Positions 1-8,102 of a stretch of 64,000 nt of DNA are shown one piece after another. The notes under the pieces were generated by a model. That model did not search any database and was not told where the DNA came from. It saw only the letters and a list, made by a program, of their open reading frames with translations. Each line of letters opens with the position of its first letter. The first letter of the stretch is position 1. Source of the DNA: Streptomyces sp. NBC_00154 (GTDB lineage Bacteria; Actinomycetota; Actinomycetes; Streptomycetales; Streptomycetaceae). Both the position numbers and the translations under genes were made by a program. The stretch is from positions 6,082,501 through 6,146,500 of the forward strand of contig NZ_JAPEMI010000001.1 in the NCBI RefSeq assembly GCF_026342835.1. The letters run 5' to 3'.

Positions 1-264
1 GAGGGCCTGCCCGCGGCCTACCTCAACCGGGACCTGTCCGCGCTGCTGTACGCGCTCTGGGCGTACGAGCGGCTGCGCGCCGAGTGGCAGCGCTGGGACA
101 ACGGGCGCAGGGCCACCGCCTGGGCGGTGTTCGACCCCCATGTACTGCTGCTCAGCGTGGTCGACGGGTTGGTGGAGGCGGTCGACCCGGAGGCGTTCGC
201 GACGCCTGCGCACTCCTGGCGGATGCTTGCCGAGGACGGGCACACCGGCGGTCTGCTGGCCTGA
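1..264 (+). CDS. C-terminal part of an unrecognised protein (5' end outside window)
   Basis: An open frame enters from the left edge and ends at TGA 262-264, giving the last 87 residues of a protein. The segment is mixed hydrophobic and charged, rich in Trp, Leu, Ala and Asp (for example ALWAYERLRAEW), with no membrane span and no motif I recognise. It looks like real coding sequence because of its amino-acid balance and because the next 200 bases change character. It points toward the EF-G paralogue but is separated from it by about 470 bases, so it is probably an independent transcription unit. No function is proposed. Confidence 0.6.
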   Translation, partial: EGLPAAYLNRDLSALLYALWAYERLRAEWQRWDNGRRATAWAVFDPHVLLLSVVDGLVEAVDPEAFATPAHSWRMLAEDGHTGGLLA

Positions 265-468
265 GGCTCCCTCATGCCCAACCGGCGGGCGACGAGAGAC
301 GGACGTGCTCGATCTGTTGCGCCGCGCCGGATACCCCCGGGCGGTCGCCGCCTCCCCACTGCCGGAAAACCCGGTGCCCCGCCTGCACGGGGTTCACTAC
401 ACTCGCCTCGAACCGCGCGCCACAACAACATTCCGGCGCGCGCCGTGACGAGTGAGGGGAGCCCGGCC

Positions 469-585
469 ATGCGTTACCGCATCGCTGTTGTCGTTCCCCC
501 GTCACGGTACGAGGTGATCCTGGTGTCTTCGTGCGCCCGGTTCCAGCTGCGCGGCCGGAACCGGATGTCCGTGACGGACAACTGA
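469..585 (+). CDS. 38-codon upstream ORF (candidate leader peptide) of the EF-G paralogue
   Basis: ATG 469 is preceded by a strong Shine-Dalgarno (GAGGGGAG, 454-461, 8-nt spacing) and runs 38 codons to TGA 583-585. The peptide begins MRYRIAVVVPPSRYEV and is basic and hydrophobic, with a PPS motif near residue 10 that could slow ribosomes. It sits about 146 nt before the EF-G-like gene, with three hairpins between. That is the layout of a translation-attenuation leader, as is known for ribosome-protection genes such as tet(M). The peptide itself matches nothing I know. It could instead be a small independent protein; the good ribosome site favours translation in either case. Confidence 0.5.
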   Translation: MRYRIAVVVPPSRYEVILVSSCARFQLRGRNRMSVTDN

Positions 586-605
586 CCCCTGGTCGAACGA
601 TGTTG

Positions 606-675
606 GGCCGCCTGGCGGCCGACTTCCGGTGCGGTGCACCGCATCAGGGGCTTCTGCGTGGCCTGACTGCAGGCC
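606..675 (+). promoter_or_regulatory. Three consecutive hairpins in the EF-G-paralogue leader
   Basis: Three perfect inverted repeats lie between the upstream ORF and the EF-G-like start: GGCCGCC/GGCGGCC (606-612 with 614-620), GCGGTG/CACCGC (631-642) and GGCCTG/CAGGCC (660-665 with 670-675, 4-nt loop). None is followed by a T-run. Stacked hairpins in a leader next to a translated upstream ORF suggest attenuation or ribosome-controlled folding. High-GC DNA makes short stems common, so the evidence is the clustering rather than any one stem. Confidence 0.4.
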
Positions 676-731
676 AGTTCGTCCGGAGATCGCGCCGCCC
701 CGTTCCGGATCACCCCGAAAGGCCATGGGCC

Positions 732-2831
732 GTGCGTACCGACCTGCACCGTCATCTCACCAGTCCGCTGACCGCCGTTCGCAATCTGGGCATCCTCGCC
801 CACGTCGACGCCGGCAAGACCACCCTCACCGAACGGATCCTCTACCTCACCGGCGCCACCCACAAGCGAGGCGAGGTCCATGACGGGACGACCGTCACCG
901 ACTTCGATCCCCAGGAACGCGATCGCGGGATCACCATCTTTGCCGCTGCGGTGAGCTGTTCCTGGGACGGCCACCGGATCAATCTGATCGACACCCCCGG
1001 CCACGTCGACTTCTCCGACGAGGTGGAGCGTTCGCTACGGGTGCTCGACGGAGCGATCGCGGTGTTCGACGCTGTCGCAGGAGTCGAACCGCAGAGCGAG
1101 TCGGTATGGCGGCAGGCCGATCGGCACGGGGTCCCACGGATCGCCTTCGTCAACAAGCTGGACCGTGCCGGTGCCGACCTCGACACGGCGGTTGCGTCGA
1201 TACGGGAGCGGTTGCACACGGTCCCGCTGGTGGTCCAGCTGCCGATCGGAAAGGAGGACGGGTTCACCGGGGTGGTGGATCTGCTCCGTATGCGGGCGCT
1301 GGTCTGGGCCGACGACGGCGGTACGCCCGAGGAGGGCCGGGTGCCGGACGCGCTGCTGGAAGACGCGCACCGACGCCGACGACTGCTGGAGGAGACGGTG
1401 GCGGAACTTCATCCGGTCGCGCTGGAGGAGTTCTGTGCGGAGTCGAAGGTCTCCGCACAGACTCTGGCCGCCGCGCTGCGCGACCTGACCCGTACCGGTG
1501 AGGGCGTGGTGGTGCTGTGCGGGACGGCCTACCGCAACCGCGGGATCGAGCCACTGCTGGAGGCCGTCGTGGCCTATCTGCCCTCGCCGCTGGATGTGCC
1601 GGCAGTACGCGGCACCCTGGACGGTGCGGTGCAGGAGCGGGTCGCCGATCCGGCGGCGCCCTTTGCCGCGCTGGTGTTCAAGGTGAGCTCGACCGCCACG
1701 GGGCGGCTGACCTATCTGAGGGTGTATTCGGGAACGATCGGGACGGGAGACACGGTGCTGGACGTGGGCGCCCGGCGTAACGAGCGCGTCGGCCGGATCC
1801 TGCGGGTGCAGGCCGGGCGGCACTCGGACGTGGAACGGGCGGTGGCCGGGGACATCGTCGCGGTGGTCGGGCTCAAAGCTGCCCGCGCCGGTGCCACCCT
1901 GTGCACACCCGCGGCACCACTGGTTCTCGAACCTCCTTCCGTGGCGGCTCCGGTCGTCTCCGTAGCGGTCGAGGCCCGCAGGAGCATCGATGCCGACCGC
2001 TTGGTGTCGGCGCTGGTGCGGCTGGTCGAGGAGGACCCTTCGCTGTCGGTCCGGACCGATCCCGAGACCGGCCAGACGGTGCTGTCAGGAATGGGGGAAC
2101 TGCATCTGGAGGTCGCGGTGGAGAAGATCCGTCGTGCTCACGGGCTGGACGTCGGTGTCGGCCGGCCGCAGGTGGCCTACCGGGAGACGGTCGCCCGAGG
2201 GGTGTCCGGACTGGTGTACCGGCACGTCAAGCAGGACGGGGGCGCCGGCCAGTTCGCTCACGTCGTACTCGACACGGAGCCGTTGGAAGCTTCCGGTGAC
2301 AACGACACGGGCCGCGCGGTGGACTTCGTCTTCCGATCGACCGTCGTCGGTGGACGTGTGCCGCAGGAGTACGTCCGGGCGGTGGAGGCCGGCTGCAGGG
2401 ACGCTCTGGCCGAGGGCCCCCTCGGCGGTCACCCGGTGACCGGACTGCGGGTCACGCTGACCGACGGAGCCACCCATTCCAATGACTCCTCGGAGATGGC
2501 GTTCCGGACGGCCGGGCGGCTCGCGCTTCGGGAGGCACTGCGCAGCAGCGTGATGGTGCTGCTGGAACCGGTGGTGGAGGTCACGGTCACCGTGCCCGGC
2601 GACGCCGTGGGCGGTGTGCTCGGTGACCTGGCGGCACGGCGCGGCCGGGTCTCGGGCTCGACCTCGCGGGCAGGTACGGCGGTGATCACGGCGACCGTGC
2701 CGCTGGCCGAGCTGTTCGGCTACGCGACCCGGCTGCGCAGCCGGACCCAGGGCCGGGGAACGTTCACCACCCGCGCCACCGGTTATGCCCCGGCGCCGGG
2801 CGCGGTGCTCAACCGGACACCGCCCCGGTAG
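732..2831 (+). CDS. Elongation factor G paralogue (translational GTPase)
   Basis: A ribosome-binding GTPase of the EF-G family, 699 aa, the usual EF-G length. I chose GTG 732 because GAAAGG lies 9 nt upstream and it gives the standard N-terminus; the frame is open further upstream. G1 AHVDAGKTT is at 23-31, G2 RGIT at 65-68, G3 DTPGH at 87-91 and G4 NKLD at 141-144, followed by the domain II-V regions. The effector segment (TDFDPQERDRGIT) differs from the housekeeping EF-G, so this is most likely the second, conditionally used EF-G-like protein of actinomycetes. Its role may be translocation under stress, ribosome recycling, or ribosome protection; the sequence does not decide. It stands alone, with a leader ORF and hairpins before it and a strong terminator after it. 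Confidence 0.88.
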   Translation: MRTDLHRHLTSPLTAVRNLGILAHVDAGKTTLTERILYLTGATHKRGEVHDGTTVTDFDPQERDRGITIFAAAVSCSWDGHRINLIDTPGHVDFSDEVERSLRVLDGAIAVFDAVAGVEPQSESVWRQADRHGVPRIAFVNKLDRAGADLDTAVASIRERLHTVPLVVQLPIGKEDGFTGVVDLLRMRALVWADDGGTPEEGRVPDALLEDAHRRRRLLEETVAELHPVALEEFCAESKVSAQTLAAALRDLTRTGEGVVVLCGTAYRNRGIEPLLEAVVAYLPSPLDVPAVRGTLDGAVQERVADPAAPFAALVFKVSSTATGRLTYLRVYSGTIGTGDTVLDVGARRNERVGRILRVQAGRHSDVERAVAGDIVAVVGLKAARAGATLCTPAAPLVLEPPSVAAPVVSVAVEARRSIDADRLVSALVRLVEEDPSLSVRTDPETGQTVLSGMGELHLEVAVEKIRRAHGLDVGVGRPQVAYRETVARGVSGLVYRHVKQDGGAGQFAHVVLDTEPLEASGDNDTGRAVDFVFRSTVVGGRVPQEYVRAVEAGCRDALAEGPLGGHPVTGLRVTLTDGATHSNDSSEMAFRTAGRLALREALRSSVMVLLEPVVEVTVTVPGDAVGGVLGDLAARRGRVSGSTSRAGTAVITATVPLAELFGYATRLRSRTQGRGTFTTRATGYAPAPGAVLNRTPPR

Positions 2832-2840
2832 CCCCCGAGG

Positions 2841-2872
2841 ATGGCCCCTGCCCGCACGCGGGCAGGGGCCAT
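2841..2872 (+). terminator. Strong hairpin terminator after the EF-G paralogue
   Basis: A perfect 14-bp stem (2841-2854 with 2859-2872) has a CACG loop and starts 9 bases after the stop codon. There is no T-run, as is usual in Streptomyces. It also lies downstream of the small membrane gene on the other strand, so it probably works in both directions between convergent units. Confidence 0.85.
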
Positions 2873-2948
2873 CACCACAGTCCTGAGTTCGGTCCCGGCC
2901 GCAGCTGCGCCGGGAGCCCGTCCGGTGTACCCGAAAGGGCGTATCCGT

Positions 2949-3107
2949 TCAGGTGTCGCGCGTGGCGGCCATCCCCAGGGTGATCAGCCCGAGCACCACC
3001 CAGCCGAACCAGAGCCAGCCGTTGCTCCCCAGCGCCACTGTGTAGGCGGTGACCGCCACCAGGGCCCCGACGGTGAGCATCCCCATCGTCTTCGTGGAAC
3101 CGGACAT
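2949..3107 (-). CDS. Small two-span membrane protein (52 aa)
   Basis: A 52-residue protein whose ATG at 3107 follows a clear GGAGGG ribosome site 6 nt upstream. It begins MSGSTKTMGMLTVGALVAV and contains two hydrophobic segments (about 8-25 and 31-46) separated by a short GSNGW turn, ending in TRDT. It lies 66 nt downstream of the CtaG-like gene on the same strand and is probably co-transcribed. No catalytic residues are visible. A role beside the cytochrome oxidase assembly protein is only suggested by position. Confidence 0.7.
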   Translation of the reverse strand: MSGSTKTMGMLTVGALVAVTAYTVALGSNGWLWFGWVVLGLITLGMAATRDT

Positions 3108-3173
3108 GCGCGCACCCTCCTTGTCGGCCGCGCGGCCGTGGACCCCATCGTCACCCGGAAGGTGCGTCCACCG

Positions 3174-4124
3174 CTACTGTCCGCGCGCCTGCAACGAGGC
3201 GAGGTAGGCGTTGTACGCCTTCAGCTCCTGGTCGCCGTCCCGGTCGGCGGCGCGGTCCGAGCGCCTCGCCGTCCGCTGTTCGGACCGGTACCACTGGAAG
3301 ACCAGCGCGATCAGCACCAGCACCGAAGGGATCTCACTGAACGCCCAGGCGATGCCGCCCGCCCAGTTCTGGTCGCTCAGCGCGTCGATACCGAGCGAAG
3401 CCGGCGGATGCTTGTAGGTCTCCACCATCGGCGAGGTCGCCATCATCAGCGCGATGCCGAAGAACGCGTGGAACGGCATTCCCGCGAACAGCTCCAGCAT
3501 CCGCATCACATAGCCGGGCCGGTGCGGCCCCGGGTCGACGCCCATGATCGGCCAGAAGAAGACCAGGCCGACCGCGAGGAAGTGCACCATCATCGCGAGG
3601 TGCCCGGTCTTCGAACCCATCAGGAAGTCGAACAGCGGGGTGAAGTAGAGCGCGTACAAGCTGGCGATGAAGAGCGGGATGGTGAACACCGGATGCGTGA
3701 TGATCTTCATGTACCGGCTGTGCAGCAGCATGAGCAGCAGCTCGCGCGGGCCCTTCCGGCCGCGGCCCGCGACGGGCAGCGCGCGCAGCGCCAGTGTCAC
3801 CGGGGCGCCCAGCAGCAGCAGGATCGGCGACAGCATGCTGATCACCATGTGCTGCACCATGTGCACGCTGAACATGACCATGCCGTAGTCGTTGAGCCTG
3901 GTGCACATGACCAGGGCGATGGTCAGGACGCCGATGACGAAGAAGACCATCCGGCCGACCGGCCAGCTGTCGCCGCGTCTGCGCAGCCGCAGCACCCCGT
4001 ACCCGTACAGGCAGAGCGCCAGGACGCAGCCGATCAGGAAGAACGGGTCCGCGGAGAATGGGAGCCCACGTCCCAGCGTGAACGGCGGCAGATCCATGTT
4101 CATGCCGTGCCCGCTGTGATCCAT
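3174..4124 (-). CDS. Cytochrome c oxidase assembly protein, caa3/CtaG type
   Basis: A polytopic membrane protein of 316 aa of the caa3-type CtaG family, linked to assembly or copper loading of haem-copper oxidases. The N-terminus MDHSGHGMNMDLPP is rich in His and Met, fitting metal handling. About seven hydrophobic helices follow, with the family-like histidine cluster VHMVQHMV in the third helix region and polar PHRPG and HAFFGIA stretches later. ATG 4124 has GGGAGTG 6 nt upstream. It is followed by a 52-aa membrane protein gene and preceded by pfkA, from which it is insulated by a 16-bp terminator hairpin. The family call is firm; the exact oxidase served is not shown. Confidence 0.88.
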   Translation of the reverse strand: MDHSGHGMNMDLPPFTLGRGLPFSADPFFLIGCVLALCLYGYGVLRLRRRGDSWPVGRMVFFVIGVLTIALVMCTRLNDYGMVMFSVHMVQHMVISMLSPILLLLGAPVTLALRALPVAGRGRKGPRELLLMLLHSRYMKIITHPVFTIPLFIASLYALYFTPLFDFLMGSKTGHLAMMVHFLAVGLVFFWPIMGVDPGPHRPGYVMRMLELFAGMPFHAFFGIALMMATSPMVETYKHPPASLGIDALSDQNWAGGIAWAFSEIPSVLVLIALVFQWYRSEQRTARRSDRAADRDGDQELKAYNAYLASLQARGQ

Positions 4125-4182
4125 CTGTTCACTCCCGATGGGGACGTCCCCGTTTCGCGCCGGTTGTCCCGACCAGAGTAGA

Positions 4183-4216
4183 ACTGCCCCCGGCCGCAGC
4201 TGCGGCCGGGGGCAGT
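4183..4216 (-). terminator. Perfect 16-bp hairpin after pfkA
   Basis: A perfect inverted repeat (4183-4198 with 4201-4216, centre GC) lies 20 bases beyond the pfkA stop and 59 bases before the ctaG-like start. It should separate the two transcription units. Confidence 0.85.
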
Positions 4217-4235
4217 CGTCAGGATCCGGTGTTGC

Positions 4236-5261
4236 TCAGAGCACGCACTCGGCCTCGGCGTACCGCTCGGCCGGGACCGTCTTCAGCGTCTCCACGGCCT
4301 GGGCCAGCGGCACCATCGTGATGTCCGTGCCGCGCAGCGCCGTCATCATGCCGAACTCGCCGCGGTGCGCCGCCTCGACCGCGTGCCAGCCGAAGCGGGT
4401 CGCCAGGACCCTGTCGTACGCGGTCGGGGTGCCGCCGCGCTGCACATGGCCGAGTATCACCGGGCGGGCCTCCTTGCCGAGGCGCTGCTCCAGCTCGATG
4501 GAGAGCTGGGTGGCCACCCCTGCGAACCGCTCGTGGCCGTAGATGTCCTTGGTGCCCTGCTCGAACTCCATGGAGCCGGCGCGCGGCTTGGCGCCCTCGG
4601 CGACCACGACGATCGCGAACTTCTTGCCCGCCGAGAAACGCTTGCCGACCAGCTCGGTCAGCTCGTCCATGTCGAAGGGGCGCTCCGGCACGACGATGGC
4701 GTGCGCACCGGCCGCCATGCCCGAGTGCAGGGCGATCCAGCCGGTGTGGCGGCCCATGACCTCCACGATCAGCACCCGCTGGTGCGATTCGGCGGTGGTC
4801 TTCAGCCGGTCGAGGGCCTCGGTGGCGACACCCACCGCGGTGTCGAAGCCGAAGGTCACATCGGTCGACGCGATGTCGTTGTCGATGGTCTTCGGTACGC
4901 CGACGATCGGCAGCCCCGCCTCGGAGAGCAGATTGGCCGCCTTCAGCGTGCCCTCGCCACCGATCGGGATGATCGCGTCGAGACCGAGATCGGCGACATG
5001 GCCCTTGGCCTGTTCGACGCCGCCCCGCAGATGCGCGGGCTGGACCCGGGAGGAGCCGAGAATCGTACCGCCGCGGGCGAGAATGCCACCGACCGCGTCG
5101 AGGTCGAGCTTGCGGTAGTCGCACTCGAGGAGGCCCTTCCACCCGTCGTGGAAGCCGATGACCTCATCGCCGTGGTCGACCACCGCGCGGTGCACGACGG
5201 AACGGATGACGGCATTGAGGCCGGGGCAGTCGCCGCCGGAGGTGAGCACACCAATTCGCAT
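4236..5261 (-). CDS. pfkA: 6-phosphofructokinase, ATP-dependent
   Basis: A glycolytic phosphofructokinase of 341 aa, converting fructose-6-phosphate to fructose-1,6-bisphosphate. The N-terminus is MRIGVLTSGGDCPGLNAVIR. The GGEGT motif carries glycine where PPi-dependent enzymes carry aspartate, which favours ATP as donor. The catalytic loop PKTIDNDI and the substrate motif MGRHTGWIA are both intact. I chose ATG 5261 because it places the glycine-rich motif at the normal distance from the N-terminus; an in-frame extension to 5327 reads as non-coding. The ribosome site is weak. It is monocistronic, with a terminator at 4183-4216. Confidence 0.95.
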   Translation of the reverse strand: MRIGVLTSGGDCPGLNAVIRSVVHRAVVDHGDEVIGFHDGWKGLLECDYRKLDLDAVGGILARGGTILGSSRVQPAHLRGGVEQAKGHVADLGLDAIIPIGGEGTLKAANLLSEAGLPIVGVPKTIDNDIASTDVTFGFDTAVGVATEALDRLKTTAESHQRVLIVEVMGRHTGWIALHSGMAAGAHAIVVPERPFDMDELTELVGKRFSAGKKFAIVVVAEGAKPRAGSMEFEQGTKDIYGHERFAGVATQLSIELEQRLGKEARPVILGHVQRGGTPTAYDRVLATRFGWHAVEAAHRGEFGMMTALRGTDITMVPLAQAVETLKTVPAERYAEAECVL

Positions 5262-5401
5262 TGCCCGGGAAACCTTTGCAACGTGGGCCGACGACCGGAC
5301 CACGTCGTCCGGTTGGATCCCCGCCACCCTACCGGCGCAGGGTGGCGGGACCGAACCAGGCGTCCGCCTGCTGGACTCCGCTCAGTTGAGCGAATGGCCC
5401 G

Positions 5402-6130
5402 TCATGCGGGCTGGGTCGCCGAGGCGATGCGCTCGGCGCGCAGCGCCTCGTACCAACGGTCGTCCGTCGGCGGCAGCGCGTTGACGTCGAGGGCCAGCTT
5501 CAGCAGCAGGTCCGCGATCATCGGGTTACGGGCCATCACGGGCCCGTGCATGTACGTACCGAAGACCGTGTCGTTGTACGCGCCCTCGGTGCCGTCACCC
5601 GTGCCGTTGCCCCGGCCGAACTGCACCCGGGCGAACGGCCGAGCCGTCGGGCCCAGATGGGTGATGCCCTGGTGGTTCTCGAAACCGGTCAGCGGCGGCA
5701 GGCCCAGCTGCGGGTCGATGTCGGCCAGTACGTCACCGACGCACCGGGCCCCCTCGCCGCGGGTGGAAACCACGTCGAGCAGCCCCAGACCGGGCTCGCG
5801 CTCACCGAGGTCGTTGATGAACTCATGGCCGAGGATCTGGTAACCGGCGCAGACCGAGAAGATGATCGCGCCGTTGGACGCGGCCCGGCTGAGACCGCCG
5901 TCGCGGCGCAGCCGTTCCGCGGCGAGCCGCTGCGGCCGGTCCTCACCGCCCCCGATCAGATAGATGTCGCCGGACGTCGGGATCGGCTGGTCGCTGCGCA
6001 CATCGACGCGCTGCACGTCGAGACCGCGCTGCCGGGCCCGGCGCTCCACGACCAGCGCGTTGCCCTGGTCGCCGTAGGTGCTCAGCAGGTCGGGATAGAC
6101 CCAGACCAGACGCAGACCGTTGTTGCTCAT
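5402..6130 (-). CDS. gatD: Lipid II isoglutaminyl synthase, glutamine amidotransferase subunit GatD
   Basis: A class I-like glutaminase of 242 aa that supplies ammonia to MurT for amidation of the D-Glu residue of lipid II at the inner face of the membrane. The nucleophile lies in FSVCAGYQILG (Cys94) and the catalytic histidine in GTYMHGP (His195), matching the spacing of characterised GatD proteins. The YLIGGGEDRPQ segment is typical of the family. ATG 6130 lies 34 nt after the murT stop, so the two subunits are co-transcribed with murT first. The long in-frame upstream extension to 6409 lies inside murT and is not used. Confidence 0.94.
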   Translation of the reverse strand: MSNNGLRLVWVYPDLLSTYGDQGNALVVERRARQRGLDVQRVDVRSDQPIPTSGDIYLIGGGEDRPQRLAAERLRRDGGLSRAASNGAIIFSVCAGYQILGHEFINDLGEREPGLGLLDVVSTRGEGARCVGDVLADIDPQLGLPPLTGFENHQGITHLGPTARPFARVQFGRGNGTGDGTEGAYNDTVFGTYMHGPVMARNPMIADLLLKLALDVNALPPTDDRWYEALRAERIASATQPA

Positions 6131-6164
6131 GCTTCGTCCTCTCCGGAGGTGGCCGGGGCCGGGG

Positions 6165-7403
6165 TCAGTTGCCGACACGGCGGCGCAGGTCCTGGAAGGC
6201 GGTGTAGTTGGCGATGACCTCGATACGGCCGGGCGGGGCCTGCTGCACGGCCTCGTCGAGGTTCTCGCAGACCCGGAAGTCGAGGCCGGCCACTTCGAGG
6301 CGGACCGCGAGGTCCAGCTTGCGGTCACCGAGCACGAAGATCGGGTGGCCGGCGAGCTGGGTGTAGTCGACGTCCCACAGCCACGAGGTGTCCGTGCCGT
6401 CCGCGCCACGGGCGTTGACGGAGAGGATCACCGGCGTGGGCGGCGGGTCGATGAGGGAAAACGTTTCGAGCCAGCCCGCCGGGTTCTTCGCCAGCAGGAG
6501 CCGCAGCTCACGGCCGAGGAAGGTGACCACGTCGTAGCGGCCCGCGACGGCCTGCACCTGATACATGCGCTCCAGCGCGACCTGCGGAGGCACCCCGAAG
6601 ACGGCAGCGACTGCGGCCGAGCTGGTGGCGTTCGCCTTGTTCGCGCGGCCGGGCAGCTGCAGGTGGATCGGCCACGCCGAACCGTGCGGGTCCAGGACGT
6701 AGTCGCCGTGCAGCACCCAGCTCGGCGCGGGGCGGCGGAAACCGCACTCGCCGCAGAACCAGTCGTCGCCGGGGCGCTGCATCACACCGCCGCAGGACGG
6801 GCAGGACCAGGCGTCGTCCTTCCACGCCTGACCGGCCGCGACCCACACCACGTTGGGGGAGGAGGACGCCGCCCAGACGATCAGCGGGTCGTCGGCGTTG
6901 GCGACGATCACGGCCTTCGAGCCGGACAGCCCCTCACGCCACTTCTCGGCCAGCATCCGGGTCTCCGCGGCGCGGTCCAGCTGGTCGCGCGAGAGGTTGA
7001 GCAGCGCGATCACCTTGGGTGTCGTGTCCCGTGCGACACCGGCGAGGTACTTCTCGTCGACCTCGATCACGCCGTACTTCGCGTCCGAGCCACCGGCCAG
7101 GGCGGAGGTGATGCCCGCGGGCATGTTGGCGCCGAGCGCGTTCGACACAACCGGGCCCGCGGCCCGCAGCGCCTCGGCGATCAGCCGGGTCGTCGTCGTC
7201 TTGCCGTTCGTCGCCGACACGAGGATCACGTCCAGGTGCTGCGCCAGTCGCCCCAGCAGGTCGGGGTCGAGCTTGAGCGCCACCCGGCCGCCGATCACCG
7301 ATCCGCTGCCGCGCCCCGCAGCGCGCGACACCGCCGCAGCGGCCTTGCCCGCCGTCACCGCCAGCTTGGCGCGCGGCGACAACGGCTCCGTGTTGCCTGC
7401 CAT
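6165..7403 (-). CDS. murT: Lipid II isoglutaminyl synthase, Mur-ligase subunit MurT
   Basis: A Mur-ligase-like ATPase of 412 aa, partner of GatD. It carries the ATP loop SATNGKTTTTRL (Lys near 68) and a four-cysteine zinc ribbon inserted in the middle domain (Cys201, 204, 217, 220; CPSCGG then CGECGF), which is diagnostic for MurT. The C-terminal Mur ligase domain contains VDYTQLAGHPIFVLGDRK. I chose ATG 7403 because AAGGAGG lies about 9 nt upstream; an earlier ATG at 7424 overlaps that site. Amidation of peptidoglycan stem Glu is expected in this wall type. It is divergent from the peptide deformylase gene. Confidence 0.94.
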   Translation of the reverse strand: MAGNTEPLSPRAKLAVTAGKAAAAVSRAAGRGSGSVIGGRVALKLDPDLLGRLAQHLDVILVSATNGKTTTTRLIAEALRAAGPVVSNALGANMPAGITSALAGGSDAKYGVIEVDEKYLAGVARDTTPKVIALLNLSRDQLDRAAETRMLAEKWREGLSGSKAVIVANADDPLIVWAASSSPNVVWVAAGQAWKDDAWSCPSCGGVMQRPGDDWFCGECGFRRPAPSWVLHGDYVLDPHGSAWPIHLQLPGRANKANATSSAAVAAVFGVPPQVALERMYQVQAVAGRYDVVTFLGRELRLLLAKNPAGWLETFSLIDPPPTPVILSVNARGADGTDTSWLWDVDYTQLAGHPIFVLGDRKLDLAVRLEVAGLDFRVCENLDEAVQQAPPGRIEVIANYTAFQDLRRRVGN

Positions 7404-7517
7404 CGTCCTAGATCCTCCTTGCATCGGTCCGCGCCCAGCCTATCGATGTCCGGCACGGCGACCGCACCGCGGCACCGCCAGGAACGTGGAGGTCACGTGG
7501 AACGTACTCTTACGGCC

Positions 7518-8063
7518 ATGCGAAACCGTCCGATCCCCGGCAGTTCCGGACTCGTCCGTGCCATGACCCTGCTCGGCGACCCGGTGCTCCACGGTGCCTG
7601 CGAGGAGGTCACCGACTTCGGGCCCTCGCTCGCCCGGCTGGTCGAGGACATGTTCGCCACGATGTACGCGGCGCAGGGGGTCGGGCTCGCCGCCAACCAG
7701 ATCGGCGTCCCGCTGCGGGTGTTCGTCTACGACTGTCCGGACGACGAAGACGTCCGTCACCTCGGGCATCTCGTCAACCCGAAACTCGTCGAGGTGGACG
7801 GCATCACCGTACGCGGACCGGAGGGCTGTCTCTCGCTGCCCGGCCTGGAGGCCGCCACCCCGCGGTTCGACCATGCGGTGGTCGAGGGCGTGAACGTCGA
7901 GGGGGAGCCGGTACGGGTCGACGGCACCGGCTGGTTCGCGCGCTGTCTGCAGCACGAATGCGACCACCTCGAAGGCTCCGTCTACACGGACCGGCTGACC
8001 GGGCTGCGCCGGGCGAGGGCGCTGCGCGCGGCCCGCCGGGCGCCGTGGGGGCGTGCCGACTGA
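7518..8063 (+). CDS. def: Peptide deformylase
   Basis: A metalloenzyme of 181 aa that removes formyl groups from nascent chains. All three motifs are intact: GVGLAANQIG, EGCLSLPG (metal ligand Cys104) and QHECDHLEG (His146, Glu147, His150). The start is uncertain. ATG 7518 gives the usual MRNRPIPGSSG N-terminus but has no ribosome site; TACTCT nine bases upstream could be a -10 element for a nearly leaderless message. GTG 7497, seven codons earlier, has GGAGG only 4 nt away. The C-terminus is short and basic. It is divergent from murT and convergent with a TetR gene. Confidence 0.93.
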   Translation: MRNRPIPGSSGLVRAMTLLGDPVLHGACEEVTDFGPSLARLVEDMFATMYAAQGVGLAANQIGVPLRVFVYDCPDDEDVRHLGHLVNPKLVEVDGITVRGPEGCLSLPGLEAATPRFDHAVVEGVNVEGEPVRVDGTGWFARCLQHECDHLEGSVYTDRLTGLRRARALRAARRAPWGRAD

Positions 8064-8102
8064 CTGCGACCGCGCACCCGACAGCATCTCGGCCGGCGGA
8101 CG

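Noticed and set aside
531..731. N-terminal extension of the EF-G paralogue to ATG 531
   Set aside because: The added 67 residues are Arg/Pro-rich, cover the hairpins and part of the upstream ORF, and make the protein longer than the family.
732..2831. Calling the EF-G paralogue a tetracycline-resistance (Tet) protein
   Set aside because: The leader layout is suggestive, but the protein has no feature that separates Tet proteins from EF-G paralogues with certainty.
2841..4181. 446-aa plus-strand ORF opposite the CtaG-like gene
   Set aside because: His/Gln/Arg-rich shadow of the CtaG-like coding strand; the minus frame has clear membrane helices and family motifs.
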